From assembly GCF_000961885.1 (NCBI RefSeq), contig NZ_JZKH01000131.1, positions 1 through 15,835 of the forward strand: 15,835 nucleotides of DNA, written 5' to 3'. Under the pieces are notes generated by a model that searched no databases, was not told where the DNA came from, and saw only the letters and a list, made by a program, of their open reading frames with translations. The stretch comes from Streptomyces rubellomurinus (GTDB lineage: Bacteria > Actinomycetota > Actinomycetes > Streptomycetales > Streptomycetaceae). Shown here in pieces: positions 1 to 7,534 of this stretch (the stretch's first letter is position 1; every line of letters starts with the position of its first letter). The position numbers were made by a program, and so were the translations under genes.

Positions 1-1
1 G

Positions 2-3000
2 TCGGGGTGCATCGCGATCGACTGGAAGCAGGAGCTTCAGGAGACGGCCGCTGCGCAGGTGTTGTTCCTGGTGGATGCGTGTCGGCAGGGGATCCGGGAT
101 GCGATGGGGCCGCCGCCGGGGTGGTCGCCGAGCAAGATGCGGGCGGTGGCCGGCCGGAAGGTGGCTCGCCTGTATGCGTGTGCGCCGGGGGAGTTGGCGC
201 GGTTCGTGCCGGCCGAGGAGTCGACGGCACAGGCGGGCGACGGTGGTTCGTTCAGCCTGTTCTCGCGGGCGGTGCGGGAGGTGCTGGTCTCGCACGAAGG
301 GCCTTTGGACCTGGGTGAGTTGCGGGCGGGGGTGCAGGAGCGGGTCAGTGCGCTGCACCGGGAACACCGGAAGCCGGGCAGGCCGCAGGAGGTCCGGGTG
401 CTCACGGAGGCGGTGCACGCGGAGTTCGTGGTCGTGGGGGCGCTGATGGTGCCCGTCGTGCCCGTCGTTGCCGTCACGGAGACGGAGACGGAGCCGTTGC
501 CGGTCCTCCCGGCGGCCCTGGACCCCGCCAAGCTGATGGCGGACGCCCTGCACCAGGTCGTCACCACCGGACGGACGGAGCTTCTGGAGCAGTTCGCCGT
601 TATCGGGCCCGCCGCCGACCTGGTGAAACTGAGCGGCTTGACTGCGCTCGGCAGGGCGGTCGACGCGATGTGGACGGCGGCGGCGCGGCGACGGCCCGTC
701 GAGCCGCTGGTCGAGCTGGCCATTGCCCTGTTCGACGCCGATCAGGCTGATATCGCTCGCCACCTGGTGGACTTGGCGGTCATCGTCCGCCCGGCGGAGG
801 ACCTGGTGGCGCTGCTCACCGCAGGCGACCCGTCGTCCGAACTGTCGGGCCTGGTGCAGGCGACCGTGGTGCGCGTGGTGGGCCGCCGGCAGACCTCGGA
901 GACGGTCGACCTGGCGGTCCGGCTGTACGGCGCGGACTGTCGCGACCTGGTGGCGCAGCTGCTGAGCGTGCCGCGGCCGTTGGAGGACCTGCCCGCGCTG
1001 CTGGATGCTCTGGACGCCGCCGGTCTGCATGCGGAGACAGACCGGCTGGTACGGGATCACGCCGCAGACGGCGCGCGATCGGTGGACAACCTGCTCGCCC
1101 GGCTGGCTGCGGGCGGCCGGGGCCGGGACTGCACCACCGTGCTGACGGCGATCGTCACCGGGTCGCTGGACCGGCTGGTCGAGTGGCTGGCGATCGGGGA
1201 GGTGCGCTCCGGCTTCGCCGAGGACGCCGCGCTGGTGCTGCGCCTCGCCGTGGCCCGGCGCGAGGACTGCCACCTCCTCATGGCCGCGCTGCGCGCCGGA
1301 GGCGAGCAAGGGCACCTCCGGGCGCTCCACGAGATAGCGTCCGACCTCGAACCGACCTTGCTGCAAAAGCTGTTGGAGGATTTGAACGAGGCGGGAGCCG
1401 GAGCGGACGCCGAGGCCGTCATCCGGTGCGCGGTCGAGCCCTTCCTCCCGATCAGGGCGGCCGGATTGGCATTCCCGCTCCGGCAGCAGGGACCGGCTGC
1501 TCTGCTGCCGGTGGTGTTCGACGCGCTCTGCGGGGCGAGTGCCCACCAGGTGGCGGACTTCCTCCGGGCGGCGCGAGAGATCGGCGGCGACGGTCTGGTC
1601 GGCGAGTCCGTGGCGGCGCTCGCGGAGCGCTATCCCGCAACGGAGTTCAACCGATTGGCCGTCCAACTGGACGACCCCGGCGTCTACGGCATGGCGCCCG
1701 ACCTCTGGCGGAACGTGCTCGACCACCGGCCGATGACCGACCTGTTGGACATGCTGGAGGGCACGGGGGAGGAGGGGCGGCTCGCGATGCTGGAGGGGAT
1801 GGCGTCGAGTGACCGGCCGGCCGGCGATCTCGCCGAACTCGTCGAGCTGCCCGGCCGCGAGGCGCTGCGCGAGCAGATCGGCCCCCGAGTGGCGGCTAGC
1901 CTCGTCGCTCGGGGCGACGAGGTGGTGAAGGGTGTGCTCGTGGAACTCCTCGCACGGGGATGGGAGTCGGGGACACGCCTGGTGATCGGGCAGGTCGGCG
2001 AAGCCGGGCAGGCGAGACAGCAGGCCGGGCTCGCCATCTGGCTGTTGAGGGAGGGCTACGGGGAGCGGGCCCGATGGCTGCTCGACCAGGCGTGCGAGAC
2101 TCGGCGCACATCGCATCTGGGAGTCCTCGCGGAGTTCTTGCTGGCCGGCTCGGAGCCGCAACTCGGCAGGTACGTGCTGGCCGACGCGGCCCGGAGGTGG
2201 CGGACCCGCGATCTGGTCCGGATGGCTCGCGGGCTCGCCGAGACCGGTGTTCGAAAGGGAAGCCAGGCGACTGCTCAAGGGGCCACGTACCTGCTCACCC
2301 GGGCTGTGCGGGTGCGCACGCCGACGTGGGCGGCGGAACTGCTGCTCGCTCTGGACGCCGAGCCGCAGGGCGGCCTCTTGCCGCTCGACGACCTGCTCGG
2401 CGAGTTCCTGACGGCGGATTCATGCGCGGAGACCGTCTCCCGGATCAGGTATCTGCGGGGCGCGAAGCCCGGGAGTCGGCTGGCTCAGGGCGTCTCCGAC
2501 CTGGTGTGGACGAATGCCTCAGCGCTGTTCCAGGCGGCTCGGCAGGCGAGGTCCGCGGAGGCCACCGAGTGTCTGCTGGCCGCGTGCGGGAATGGTCTGC
2601 CGGGCCGGCCACCGGCGCTTCAGGACCTGCTGGCGGAGCTACGGATGTCCGGCTGCCGGACCGAGGCTGACCTCGTCCGGGATGTGGCGGTGCGTTCACA
2701 ACCTCCGGACGCGGTGGCCGCGCACCTGGTGGTGTTCCAGGACGGCCCCTCGTCCGACTACGTGGCGGCCTGCGGCGCGGTGGCCGGACGGCCGGTCGAG
2801 GAGGTCGCGGCGGTGCTGGCCCGGCTAGCCGGGACCGAGGGCGCGGTCGAGGGCTTCGCCCGGTGGTACACGCAGGCAGCTGATCAGGAGCGGTGCCGGG
2901 CGCTGCTGTGCGAGCTGTTCGCCAGGGGGAAGGACAGGCTGGTCAGGGAGGTGCTGAGCGCGGCGCCGTGGTCCGATTCGCCGGCGGCCCTCGCGGCCCT

Positions 3001-4144
3001 GTTCCTGGACGCGGACCGGGTGGGACCGAACGGGGGCGCGCTGATCGGTCTGGCCGCCGGTCTGGACACGTTGAAATCGGTCGATCTGGTCGTACGCGTC
3101 GTTGAGGGCGGGGCGTCGCCCGGGATGCGCGCCGCCCTCCTTCGGATGCTCGCGCTGTCGAGCAAGGCATCCGAGGTCTGGACGCGCCTGCAGACCACGG
3201 GCCGGTTCGAGGACGCGGCGGACCTGCTCGATCTGGCCCTGCCGGACACGGATGTCGCAATCTGGTACCGGGGCCTGCTCGCTGCCCCGGTGACGGTCGA
3301 TTCGTCCGCGATGGTGGAGGCGCTGGGCGCCGATCGTCCGATTCCCGAGATCATCGCGTCGTCGGGTCGGACCAAGGCCCTCCTGGCGGCGGTGGTCCTG
3401 TTCCGGCCACCGTGGGACGTCGCTGACCTGCTGGCCGGGCTGGTCAGGCTGGCCGCGCCGGGCGACCAGGGTGCCCTGCCGATGTTGTGGCGCCTCCTGG
3501 CCTTCGCCCGTCCGGTGCCCGAACTCGTTCTGCTGTTCCAGGCGTTGATGAAGCGCGAGCAGGCCGGCGATGCCCTGGGGATCGCCGGCGAACTCCTCCA
3601 GGACGAGTCGGCCGCTCGGGCCGCCGAGGTCCTGGAGGCCACCCCGTGGACGTACGGGCCGGAGCACGTGCCGGGAGCGGCCGGGATGTTCGTCCAGGCG
3701 ACGATCGACGCGTGGGACGTGGCAGAGCTCATCCAGGCGCTTCTGAAAGCCGGATACCGGCGTGCGGCCGAGCGGGTGGTCGATGAACTCACGATCGTGG
3801 CGTCCAGGCCCACATTGGTGGCGTACACGATCAAGAAGCTGGCCGAGAAGGGCTTGGGGTCGGAGTTCCGCGACCGGCTGATCGAGGGCTTCTGCGAGCG
3901 TCAGCCGGCTGAGGCGATCGCCCACTTCCTGCACGATCTCGGCTACAGGCAACTCGACGCAGACCTGGAGAAGGCGATCGCGGTGGTCGCCGGGACGCGC
4001 AAGGCTGATCTGGAGGTGGTCAGATCGGTTCTGATGCAGCTGAGTTGGAAGGACGGGAAGGTGCTGCAGCGGTTCGCGGCTGCGACCCGGGAGCGCGACG
4101 CCGACCCCCGGTCGTCGTCCTGGTGGTCCCGCTGGAAGCGCTGA
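2..4144 (+). CDS. Caspase-family (C14-like) protein with long helical-repeat solenoid, 5'-truncated by window edge
   Basis: The frame is open to the left edge, so the start codon and the His half of the caspase domain lie outside the window; the first start-like codon, GTG at 59, falls inside the domain. About 1,380 residues are visible, numbered from nt 2. Residues 20-28 read VLFLVDACR, the caspase strand carrying the catalytic Cys (C27, codon 80-82); the sheet appears to continue to about residue 90, followed by a helical stretch. A Pro/Thr/Glu-rich linker lies near 149-170. From about residue 230 to the end the protein consists of ~32-residue units of the form RPxxDLxxLLxxLxxAG plus a second helix (clear at nt ~680-1450), an alpha-solenoid. 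The tail RSSSWWSRWKR is Trp/Arg-rich. Bacterial caspase-like proteases with such scaffolds are usually assigned to conflict or regulated-death systems. Here I infer a protease whose solenoid senses or docks partners. It ends 7 bp from a convergent gene. Confidence 0.85.
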   Translation, partial: SGCIAIDWKQELQETAAAQVLFLVDACRQGIRDAMGPPPGWSPSKMRAVAGRKVARLYACAPGELARFVPAEESTAQAGDGGSFSLFSRAVREVLVSHEGPLDLGELRAGVQERVSALHREHRKPGRPQEVRVLTEAVHAEFVVVGALMVPVVPVVAVTETETEPLPVLPAALDPAKLMADALHQVVTTGRTELLEQFAVIGPAADLVKLSGLTALGRAVDAMWTAAARRRPVEPLVELAIALFDADQADIARHLVDLAVIVRPAEDLVALLTAGDPSSELSGLVQATVVRVVGRRQTSETVDLAVRLYGADCRDLVAQLLSVPRPLEDLPALLDALDAAGLHAETDRLVRDHAADGARSVDNLLARLAAGGRGRDCTTVLTAIVTGSLDRLVEWLAIGEVRSGFAEDAALVLRLAVARREDCHLLMAALRAGGEQGHLRALHEIASDLEPTLLQKLLEDLNEAGAGADAEAVIRCAVEPFLPIRAAGLAFPLRQQGPAALLPVVFDALCGASAHQVADFLRAAREIGGDGLVGESVAALAERYPATEFNRLAVQLDDPGVYGMAPDLWRNVLDHRPMTDLLDMLEGTGEEGRLAMLEGMASSDRPAGDLAELVELPGREALREQIGPRVAASLVARGDEVVKGVLVELLARGWESGTRLVIGQVGEAGQARQQAGLAIWLLREGYGERARWLLDQACETRRTSHLGVLAEFLLAGSEPQLGRYVLADAARRWRTRDLVRMARGLAETGVRKGSQATAQGATYLLTRAVRVRTPTWAAELLLALDAEPQGGLLPLDDLLGEFLTADSCAETVSRIRYLRGAKPGSRLAQGVSDLVWTNASALFQAARQARSAEATECLLAACGNGLPGRPPALQDLLAELRMSGCRTEADLVRDVAVRSQPPDAVAAHLVVFQDGPSSDYVAACGAVAGRPVEEVAAVLARLAGTEGAVEGFARWYTQAADQERCRALLCELFARGKDRLVREVLSAAPWSDSPAALAALFLDADRVGPNGGALIGLAAGLDTLKSVDLVVRVVEGGASPGMRAALLRMLALSSKASEVWTRLQTTGRFEDAADLLDLALPDTDVAIWYRGLLAAPVTVDSSAMVEALGADRPIPEIIASSGRTKALLAAVVLFRPPWDVADLLAGLVRLAAPGDQGALPMLWRLLAFARPVPELVLLFQALMKREQAGDALGIAGELLQDESAARAAEVLEATPWTYGPEHVPGAAGMFVQATIDAWDVAELIQALLKAGYRRAAERVVDELTIVASRPTLVAYTIKKLAEKGLGSEFRDRLIEGFCERQPAEAIAHFLHDLGYRQLDADLEKAIAVVAGTRKADLEVVRSVLMQLSWKDGKVLQRFAAATRERDADPRSSSWWSRWKR

Positions 4145-4151
4145 CGTGCGG

Positions 4152-5003
4152 CTACGCGGCGGCATCCTCGGGTCGACAGGCGCCGAAGCCCGCCTTGGCG
4201 GCGTGCAGGAGTGCTCGGGCGCGGGCGGCTCCGACGGTGGCTGTTGCCGCTGCGCTGCGGACTGAAGCCGCCGGGGTGCCGAGGCCCGCGCAGGCTCGGC
4301 AGATGCCGGGGCGGGGGACCGGGTCGTGGCACCTGGCGCACTCGGCGTACCGGGCGGCCGCTGGGGGCCGGGCCGGTGGGAGCTTGTGCGCCAGGCGGTA
4401 GCGGAGCACCGCCGCCGCCGAGTGCAGGGGCGTCGGGAGGCCCGGCAGCAGGGCGTGGGCGAGGTCGGTGGGGGTGCTGCCGCGTTCCAGCCACTGGGCG
4501 ACCAGGGGAGCGAGTTCGCGTGCCTCGGCCTCGCCCAGGCGCAGGCGCGGTTCGGGGCGGATCACCCGGAACAGGGTGGCGACCGCCTCGCGGAGCTGGG
4601 CGTCGTCGTCGGGGAGGGTGGGTTCTTTCTCCGGGTCCTTTACGAGGGCGACAGCGCGGCCGGTGGCCGCTTCACCGGGCGCCGGAGGGGTGGTACTCGG
4701 CGGCGGCGCGAACCACGGTGTGTCGTACACGTGGGTCTCGGTGCGGATCGTGCCGTCCGGCATCCGGATCTTCTCGACGCGGTAGAAGCCCGCGTCGGTC
4801 AGCTCCTTGAGGGCCTTGCGGATCGCGCCGCGCCCCTGCGGGCTGGTGTCGGCCATGTGCCGGCCGTCCTCGCGCCAGCCGTCCGGGCGGGAGAGGAGGT
4901 CCGCGAGGAGACCGCGGGCGGTGTAGGACAGCTGCCGGTACTGCAGCACGGCATTGGGCAGCACGGTGAAATTGCGCGCGTGGGCGCTACGATGGATACG
5001 CAT
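4152..5003 (-). CDS. Helix-turn-helix protein with C-terminal Cys4 zinc-ribbon-like motif
   Basis: This is a 283-residue protein. Residues ~1-95 form a winged-helix-like domain (YTARGLLADLLSRPDGW, then IRKALKELTDAGFYRVEKIR), resembling HTH proteins that are widespread in Streptomyces and akin to MarR-like or phage/plasmid replication-initiator winged helices. A Pro-rich linker follows at ~98-130, then a helical region at ~135-205. A CxxC-x9-CxxC motif (C222, C225, C235, C238) could bind zinc. The C-terminus is Ala-rich. The ATG at 5003 follows an AGGAGA about 12 nt upstream, a slightly long spacing. The gene is convergent with the caspase gene, leaving 7 bp between stops, and divergent from the SDR gene. 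DNA binding is likely; the target and any role in replication are not deducible. Its 5' leader contains a strong hairpin at 5029-5059. Confidence 0.8.
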   Translation of the reverse strand: MRIHRSAHARNFTVLPNAVLQYRQLSYTARGLLADLLSRPDGWREDGRHMADTSPQGRGAIRKALKELTDAGFYRVEKIRMPDGTIRTETHVYDTPWFAPPPSTTPPAPGEAATGRAVALVKDPEKEPTLPDDDAQLREAVATLFRVIRPEPRLRLGEAEARELAPLVAQWLERGSTPTDLAHALLPGLPTPLHSAAAVLRYRLAHKLPPARPPAAARYAECARCHDPVPRPGICRACAGLGTPAASVRSAAATATVGAARARALLHAAKAGFGACRPEDAAA

Positions 5004-5028
5004 CGGGAGTGTCTGTCTCCTGGTGCCG

Positions 5029-5067
5029 GACCCCGGAGCGTTGGCGCGCTGCCGGGGTCGCCTTTTT
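5029..5067 (+). terminator. Hairpin plus T-run, also the 5' leader structure of the HTH gene
   Basis: GACCCCGG (5029-5036) pairs perfectly with CCGGGGTC (5052-5059). The stem is extended inward by AGCG/CGCT with one bulged G, leaving a 6-nt loop. On the + strand it is followed by GCC and five T (5063-5067), a canonical intrinsic-terminator layout. No + strand gene ends here, so it may block + transcripts coming from the antisense of the HTH gene. Read on the - strand, the same hairpin sits in the 5' untranslated leader of the HTH gene, just upstream of its ribosome binding site. Confidence 0.55.
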
Positions 5068-5245
5068 GTGTTTGTCCACGGAACTTAACACAACGACCAG
5101 GCGGACAAGGCGCGTTGACGACATCGGTCGCTATTGGTCCAAGGTCGGTCATTTTCGGCAGAGTTGTGTACCGCAGGGTGGTCCTCGGAGACCCAGGTTG
5201 GGCCGGGCCTGGTTGGTGCGGGGTGCGGTCGCGAGGCTGGGTGCC
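5068..5245. promoter_or_regulatory. Divergent intergenic region between HTH gene (-) and SDR gene (+)
   Basis: This spacer is richer in A/T than the flanking genes and must hold the promoters of both divergent genes. A TTGACG at 5115-5120 resembles a -35 box on the + strand, but I see no convincing -10 at the right spacing. A small dyad TTGG-T-CCAA lies at 5134-5142 and could be an operator half. The ribosome binding site of the SDR gene is weak (GCGAGG about 10 nt before its ATG). Confidence 0.3.
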
Positions 5246-6028
5246 ATGACCGACAACAGCACCGATATGACCGACTTCGACGGCCGCGTGGTCCTGATCA
5301 CCGGCGGGACGAGCGGGATGGGCCTGGCCACCGCGCGTCTGCTCTTGGAGAACGGCGCGCACGTCGTCATCACCGGCCGCAGCGAGGAACGCCTCGCCCG
5401 TGCGGCTGAGGAACTGGACGGGGGCGCCCGGCTGCTCACCGTTCGGGCGGACTCCGCCAGTCTCGCCGACCTCGACCGGCTGGTGGCCCTGATCCGGGAT
5501 CACCACGGGCGGCTGGACGGGGTGTTCGCCAACGCCGGGGTCGGGGTGTTCCAGCGCGGCTCCGAAGCCACCGAGCAGGACTTCGACCACCTCGTCGACG
5601 TCAACTTCAAGGGGGTGTTCTTCACGATCCAGAAGGCTCTGCCGCTGCTGGAGGCGGCGGGCGGCGGCTCCGTGGTGATCAACGCCTCCTGGACGCTGCA
5701 CCGGGGCATGGCCGTCGCGCCCGTGTACGCGGCCACCAAGGCCGCCGTCCACAACCTCGCCCGTACGCTGGGCAGCGACTTCGCCGAGCGCGGCATCCGG
5801 GTCAACTCGATCAGCCCGGGCTACATCGTCACCGAGATGTTCGAGGCAGCCGTCCCCGACCCGGCCTCGCACGAGGCCATCCGCTCGCAGGTGCCCCTGA
5901 AGCGGCTCGGACGGGCGGAGGACATCGCCGAGACCGTGGCCTTCCTGCTCTCGCGTCGGTCCTCGTACATCACCGCCCAGGACATCGTCGTCGACGGGGG
6001 ACTGGTCACCGCGATCCCGGCCTCATAG
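5246..6028 (+). CDS. Short-chain dehydrogenase/reductase (SDR family, classical)
   Basis: This is a 260-residue NAD(P)-dependent oxidoreductase of classical SDR length. The Rossmann glycine motif TGGTSGMG is at 19-26, NAG at 96-98, catalytic Ser148 (INAS), and YAATK with Tyr161 and Lys165; the Ser-Tyr spacing of 13 is normal. The C-terminal PGYIVTEMF (191-199) and VVDGG (248-252) are also typical. Arg45 after strand 2 (TGRSEE) suggests NADP(H) preference. The reading frame extends upstream to 5009, but that extension is basic, low in SDR character and lies in the promoter region, so I chose the ATG at 5246, which starts MTDNSTDMTDFDGRVV. The next gene encodes an MmyB-type regulator, a pairing common in actinobacteria where the regulator often controls the SDR. 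The substrate is unknown. Confidence 0.9.
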   Translation: MTDNSTDMTDFDGRVVLITGGTSGMGLATARLLLENGAHVVITGRSEERLARAAEELDGGARLLTVRADSASLADLDRLVALIRDHHGRLDGVFANAGVGVFQRGSEATEQDFDHLVDVNFKGVFFTIQKALPLLEAAGGGSVVINASWTLHRGMAVAPVYAATKAAVHNLARTLGSDFAERGIRVNSISPGYIVTEMFEAAVPDPASHEAIRSQVPLKRLGRAEDIAETVAFLLSRRSSYITAQDIVVDGGLVTAIPAS

Positions 6029-6032
6029 CGGT

Positions 6033-6063
6033 CCTGGCCCTGCCTGGTCCTGGCAGGGCCAGG
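6033..6063 (+). terminator. 12-bp perfect inverted repeat between SDR and MmyB genes
   Basis: CCTGGCCCTGCC (6033-6044) pairs perfectly with GGCAGGGCCAGG (6052-6063) around a 7-nt loop, starting 5 nt after the SDR stop. There is no T-run, as is usual for Streptomyces terminators. Because it ends only 33 nt before the MmyB ATG, it could instead be an operator for that regulator. An alternative dyad TGCCTGG/CCAGGCA (6041-6047, 6059-6065) overlaps it. Confidence 0.55.
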
Positions 6064-6084
6064 CAGCCACCACTGGCAACCGGC

Positions 6085-6096
6085 CACAATCGTCCT
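6085..6096 (+). promoter_or_regulatory. Candidate -10 element giving a leaderless or near-leaderless MmyB transcript
   Basis: CACAAT at 6085-6090 resembles a -10 hexamer, and the ATG follows 6 nt later with no Shine-Dalgarno sequence in between. This is the arrangement expected for a leaderless mRNA, which is frequent in Streptomyces regulators. No clear -35 box is seen; the dyad at 6033-6063 lies just upstream of where it would be. Confidence 0.3.
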
Positions 6097-6948
6097 ATGA
6101 GCACAGCGATCAGCATGAGCGAGTTCCTGCGGACCCGCCGCTCCCTCCTGCACCCGGCGGACGTCGCCCTGCCCGACTACGGGGGCCGACGCCGGGTCGC
6201 CGGCCTGCGCCGCGAGGAGATCGCCCAACTGGCCGGGGTGAGCGTCGACTACTACACCCGGATGGAACAGGGCCGCGTGCCCAACCCCTCGGACGCGGTG
6301 CTCGACGCCCTCGCCCGCGCGCTCCAACTGGACGAGGACGAGATCCGGCACCTTCACCGCCTCGCCCGCCCCCAGCCGCCCCTGCGGCGCGAAGCCCGGC
6401 CGCAGGGCGTGCGCCCCATGGTCCGGCGCCTCCTCGACGAACTGACGGACGTCCCGGCCGTCGTGATGGGCCGACACATGGACATCCTGGCCTGGAACCC
6501 CGCGGCCTGCGCCCTCTTCGGCGACTACGCGGCCCTCGACCCCGCCGAGCGGAACATCGCCCGCATCACCTTCCTCGACGAGACCACCCGGGAACTGTAC
6601 GCGGACTGGACGTCCTGCGCCCGCGAGAACGTCGCCTACCTCCACCTGGAGGCCGGCCGACACCCCGACGACCCCCAACTCGCCGGCCTGATCGGCGAAC
6701 TGTCCATGAAGAGCGCGGACTTCCGGCGCTGGTGGGCCGAGCACCCGGTGCAGGACAAGACCTCCGGCACCAAGCGGTTCCACCACCCGGTCGTCGGCGA
6801 CCTGGAGCTCGCCTACGACACCCTCCGCGCGGCGGACGACCCCGAACAGGCCCTCATCACCTACGCCGCCGAGCCCGGCACCCCCTCCCACGACGCCCTC
6901 CGGATGCTGCTCGCCTGGGCCGCCGAGACCCCCTCCCACGAGCGGTGA
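6097..6948 (+). CDS. XRE-family transcriptional regulator with MmyB-like ligand-binding domain
   Basis: This is a 283-residue regulator. The N-terminal HTH spans ~8-80 and has the family signature RRVAGLRREEIAQLAGVS followed by YYTRMEQGR. The MmyB-like (PAS-fold) ligand-binding domain spans ~105-275, with WNPAACALFGD, an LYADW segment, the HPDDPQLAGLIGEL stretch and FRRWWAEHPV, all typical of the family. This family has been reported to bind fatty-acid-like ligands and to control adjacent oxidoreductase genes. Here the SDR gene lies upstream on the same strand, 68 bp away, so the two could be co-transcribed, or the regulator could have its own promoter and act at the dyad between them. The start at 6097 lacks a ribosome binding site; ATG 6115 is an in-frame alternative. 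Confidence 0.9.
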   Translation: MSTAISMSEFLRTRRSLLHPADVALPDYGGRRRVAGLRREEIAQLAGVSVDYYTRMEQGRVPNPSDAVLDALARALQLDEDEIRHLHRLARPQPPLRREARPQGVRPMVRRLLDELTDVPAVVMGRHMDILAWNPAACALFGDYAALDPAERNIARITFLDETTRELYADWTSCARENVAYLHLEAGRHPDDPQLAGLIGELSMKSADFRRWWAEHPVQDKTSGTKRFHHPVVGDLELAYDTLRAADDPEQALITYAAEPGTPSHDALRMLLAWAAETPSHER

Positions 6949-6967
6949 CGGCAGGCGGACGGCCGCA

Positions 6968-6994
6968 CAGGAAGTCGGCCGGGCCGACTTCCTG
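6968..6994 (+). terminator. 13-bp perfect inverted repeat downstream of the MmyB gene
   Basis: CAGGAAGTCGGCC (6968-6980) and GGCCGACTTCCTG (6982-6994) are perfect complements around a single central G, starting 19 nt after the stop. There is no T-run. The position suggests a transcription terminator that closes the SDR-regulator unit and insulates it from the peptide cassette that begins downstream. Confidence 0.6.
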
Positions 6995-7309
6995 CGCGGA
7001 GGATCGCGCTGCTGGGCAGGTGCTGAGGTGGCCCTGGCGGCGCCACCCGAGCCGAGCCGCAAACTCGAAGAGTCCGAATGTGGCGTTGGCGGTCCTCGCG
7101 TAGGCGTGCTGAAGACGTGAGCCTTGCCCACGCGGAACGTCAAGCATCGTATTTCTAGCGAAATATGACCTTGGGTCACTCCATGGCCATGATGTGCGAC
7201 CAGCACGGGGCTGTTCCACGTCGGCCATGGCCTGGCCATGCCGCCGACATTCCCGAGCCTCCGTGCGTCGAGCTGCCTTCGGCCGTCAGCCGGAAGCAGG
7301 AGAGGAGCG
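6995..7309 (+). promoter_or_regulatory. Leader region of the 47-residue peptide gene, with a row of dyads
   Basis: This 315-bp stretch has no gene I can support. An A/T-rich island contains TATTTC-TAGC-GAAATA (7150-7165), immediately followed by TGACC-TTG-GGTCA (7166-7178). The palindrome GGCCATGGCC lies further down (around 7223-7232), with further GGCCAT copies nearby. TTGCCC at 7124-7129 could be a -35 box placed before the island, but no good -10 matches it. I read the region as promoter plus operator DNA for the + strand peptide cassette. Confidence 0.4.
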
Positions 7310-7453
7310 ATGGTGGACGAAGAACTCCTGATTGCCGTCGAAGAGTTGGGTGCGGTGCACGACCGGTACGACAGCCTCCGCTCGGACAACGCCGGTTCTA
7401 GCGGCGACGCGCCGTGGCCCGGTGGCGACGGCAATCTGCACGAGAGCGAGTGA
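7310..7453 (+). CDS. 47-residue acidic peptide, candidate RiPP precursor for the JmjC/AKR cassette
   Basis: The ATG at 7310 is preceded at good spacing by a strong ribosome binding site (GGAGAGGAG, ~7299-7307). An in-frame ATG at 7238 has no such site and would add a Ser/Arg-rich extension, so I reject it. The first half (MVDEELLIAVEELGAVHDRY) looks like an amphipathic acidic helix, as in RiPP leaders. The second half is Gly/Ser/Asp-rich with DAPWPGGDG and ends in HESE. No Cys is present, which argues against thioether or disulfide chemistry. A hairpin (7459-7500) follows at once, then the oxygenase gene at 7535, the usual layout of a precursor gene ahead of its maturation enzymes. I recognise no family; the precursor role is inferred from size, context and layout. 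It could instead be a small accessory protein. Confidence 0.6.
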   Translation: MVDEELLIAVEELGAVHDRYDSLRSDNAGSSGDAPWPGGDGNLHESE

Positions 7454-7458
7454 GTGAG

Positions 7459-7500
7459 CCGGCTGGTGGGCGGACGGACAGCCGAACGTCCACCAGCCGG
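7459..7500 (+). terminator. Hairpin between the 47-residue peptide gene and the JmjC gene (attenuator candidate)
   Basis: CCGGCTGGTGG (7459-7469) pairs perfectly with CCACCAGCCGG (7490-7500), 5 nt after the peptide stop. GACG/CGTC can extend the stem across a small bulge. It has no T-run. Between a precursor gene and its enzyme genes, such a structure typically allows partial read-through, so that more peptide than enzyme is made; that role is inferred. Confidence 0.6.
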
Positions 7501-7534
7501 TCCGGCCCGGTGATCGAGTTCAGGGGAGGTTCGT

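Noticed and set aside
2825..4165. 446-codon open frame on the - strand opposite the caspase-solenoid gene
   Set aside because: It is antisense to a well-supported gene; its Arg/Pro/Gln-rich composition is that of a GC-rich shadow frame, with no domain signal.
6857..7228. Possible remnant coding sequence on the - strand (segment resembling TANATFGLFEFAARLG)
   Set aside because: The patch reads somewhat protein-like, but it crosses a perfect hairpin and the MmyB 3' end. I cannot link it to a transposase or any other family, so I do not call a pseudogene.
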